Assembly: GCA_904501885.1 (NCBI GenBank)
Contig: CAJGCP010000008.1
Location: 13,037 to 77,036 of the forward strand
Direction of reading: 5' to 3'
Length of the DNA: 64,000 nt
From: an uncultured Acetatifactor sp.
Lineage (GTDB): Bacteria > Bacillota > Clostridia > Lachnospirales > Lachnospiraceae
Below the pieces are notes generated by a model. That model saw nothing but the letters and a program-made list of their open reading frames with translations. It did not search any database and was not told the DNA's origin. Positions 63,005-64,000 of the stretch are shown one piece after another; positions within the stretch are counted from its first letter, which is position 1; the number at the start of each line of letters is the position of its first letter. Made by a program: the position numbers and the translations under genes.

Positions 63005-64000
63005 ATGAGTTTACAGGTGGAAAAATTAGAGAAGAATATGGCTAAATTGACCATCGAAGTACCCGCAGAGGAATTTGAGAAGGCTGTAGAGGGTGCATAT
63101 CACAAGAATAAGGGCAAAATCAACATTCCCGGTTTCCGTAAGGGCAAAGCGCCCCGCAAGATGATCGAGCAGATGTATGGCAAGGAAGTGTTCTATGAGG
63201 ATGCTGCAAATGCTATCATCCCTGAGGCATATGAGAAGGCTTATGATGAGTGCACCGAGGATATCGTGTCCAGCCCTGAAATAGATGTGGTTCAGTTGGA
63301 GGCAGGCAAGCCCTTCATCTTCACCGCAACCGTGGCTTTGAAGCCTGAAGTAACCCTTGGTAAATATAAGGGTGTAAAGATTGACAAGGTAGACGTAGAA
63401 GTAACCGACGCTGAAGTAGATGCAGAGATCCAGAAGGAAATCGAGAAGAATTCCAGAACCGTAGATGTGACTGACAGAGCAGTAGCTGACGGCGATATCG
63501 CAGTGATTGACTTTGAAGGTTTTGTGGACGGTGTTGCTTTTGAAGGCGGCAAGGGCGAGGATTATCCTCTGACCATCGGTTCCCATACTTTTATCCCCGG
63601 ATTCGAAGAGGCGCTCATTGGCGCTGAAATCGGCAAAGAGACCGATGTAAATGTAACTTTCCCTGAGGATTATCAGGCAGAAGAATTGGCAGGTAAGGCA
63701 GCAGTATTTAAATGTACTGTAAAGAAACTTCAGGCGAAGGAACTTCCTGCACTTGACGATGATTTCGTAAGTGAAGTTTCCGAGGAAGCTGATACCGTAG
63801 AGCAGTACAAGGAAGAGGTTAAGAAGACCATCGCTGACAGAAAGGCTGCAGCAGCTAAGAGCGCTAAGGAGCAGGCTGTTATCGAGGCAATTATCGCTGA
63901 TTCCAAGATGGATATTCCTGAGGCTATGGTTGTTACCCAGCAGAGACAGATGGTTCAGGATTTTGCTCAGAGAGTACAGTCCCAGGGTCTTTCCATGGAG
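63005..64000 (+). CDS. tig: Trigger factor, N-terminal part (cut by window edge)
   Basis: Ribosome-bound chaperone and peptidyl-prolyl isomerase that receives nascent chains. The frame is open from ATG 63005 to the window end, 332 codons, so about 100 residues are missing from the usual 430. The N-terminal ribosome-binding domain shows IPGFRKGKAPRKMIEQMYGKEVFYEDAANAIIPEAYEKA, with the GFRKGKAP ribosome-docking loop (about 37-44). The FKBP-like PPIase domain covers about 150-240 (GDIAVIDFEGFVDGVAFEGGKGEDYPLTIGSHTFIPGFEEALIG), and the C-terminal helical arm follows. AAGGAGG lies nine bases before the start. clpP and clpX commonly follow tig in Firmicutes. Confidence 0.96.
   Translation, partial: MSLQVEKLEKNMAKLTIEVPAEEFEKAVEGAYHKNKGKINIPGFRKGKAPRKMIEQMYGKEVFYEDAANAIIPEAYEKAYDECTEDIVSSPEIDVVQLEAGKPFIFTATVALKPEVTLGKYKGVKIDKVDVEVTDAEVDAEIQKEIEKNSRTVDVTDRAVADGDIAVIDFEGFVDGVAFEGGKGEDYPLTIGSHTFIPGFEEALIGAEIGKETDVNVTFPEDYQAEELAGKAAVFKCTVKKLQAKELPALDDDFVSEVSEEADTVEQYKEEVKKTIADRKAAAAKSAKEQAVIEAIIADSKMDIPEAMVVTQQRQMVQDFAQRVQSQGLSME

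Noticed and set aside
1..64000. tRNA, rRNA, CRISPR array, prophage or insertion sequence
   Set aside because: No cloverleaf, rRNA, regularly spaced repeat-spacer array, integrase, or transposase with terminal repeats was recognised on reading. The Rpn family is sometimes called transposase-like, but its gene lacks flanking inverted repeats.

Overview
The window looks like a chromosomal segment of a spore-forming, Gram-positive anaerobe of the class Clostridia, most likely family Lachnospiraceae. The basis is: spore genes throughout (spoVAD, spoVAE, spoIIM, an alpha/beta-type small acid-soluble spore protein, a Spo0A-type DNA-binding protein, a SpoVB-like flippase); a PPi-type phosphofructokinase; Bacillus/Clostridium-type LexA boxes before recA; ribonuclease Y; strong AGGAGG ribosome sites; and families typical of Lachnospiraceae (DUF5721, DUF6056, DUF6020, Rpn-type nuclease). 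No rRNA, tRNA, CRISPR array, prophage or insertion sequence was seen. Two genes run off the edges: a trypsin-like protease at the left and trigger factor at the right.

Layout. 0-5.5 kb: protease end, then a complete peptide-type ABC importer (binding lipoprotein, two permeases, one protein with both ATPase halves). 5.5-9.4 kb: calcium-type P-ATPase and trpS. 9.5-18.2 kb: spoVAD and spoVAE, separated by an accessory block holding a macro-domain/HTH protein, a vWA protein with an ADP-ribosylglycohydrolase, a YgjV membrane protein, an MqsR-like toxin with an MqsA/Panacea antitoxin, RidA, a shikimate-kinase-like protein and a DMT exporter. 18.2-24.9 kb: DUF5721, PPi-phosphofructokinase, amidase, DUF1294, argG, an orphan solute-binding protein and a YdcZ-type transporter. 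25-30.3 kb: comEA-comEC and holA with an AT-rich BECR-nuclease gene between them. 30.6-36 kb: a receiver-less Spo0A paralogue, glgA, a flippase and rqcH. 36-45.5 kb: housekeeping genes yicC-gmk-rpoZ, rimO-pgsA-cinA, two large membrane proteins and recA-recX. 45.5-53 kb: rny, an Rpn nuclease, an aminotransferase with spoIIM, and an ECF sigma/anti-sigma/secreted-protein module. 53-58.3 kb: the classical pyrH-frr-uppS-cdsA-dxr-rseP run. 58.4-64 kb: a degenerate PP2C-like protein with a Ser/Thr kinase, the spore protein, an ABC importer with fused permease and ATPase, and tig.

The most rewarding signals are regulatory. spoVAD and spoVAE each carry a sigma-G-like promoter with identical 17-base spacing, and spoIIM carries a close sigma-E promoter. 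The spoVAD ribosome site lies in the 3' arm of the trpS terminator, so only the spore promoter should give a freely translated mRNA. The toxin-antitoxin operon has two 41-bp-spaced copies of a dyad. The Rpn gene has a well-placed internal start that would give a 67-residue C-terminal protein, like the known intragenic antitoxins of this family. The ADP-ribose-related trio (macro-HTH, vWA, ADP-ribosylglycohydrolase) is the best candidate for an uncharacterised system. All functions are read from sequence motifs by eye; no database search was run.
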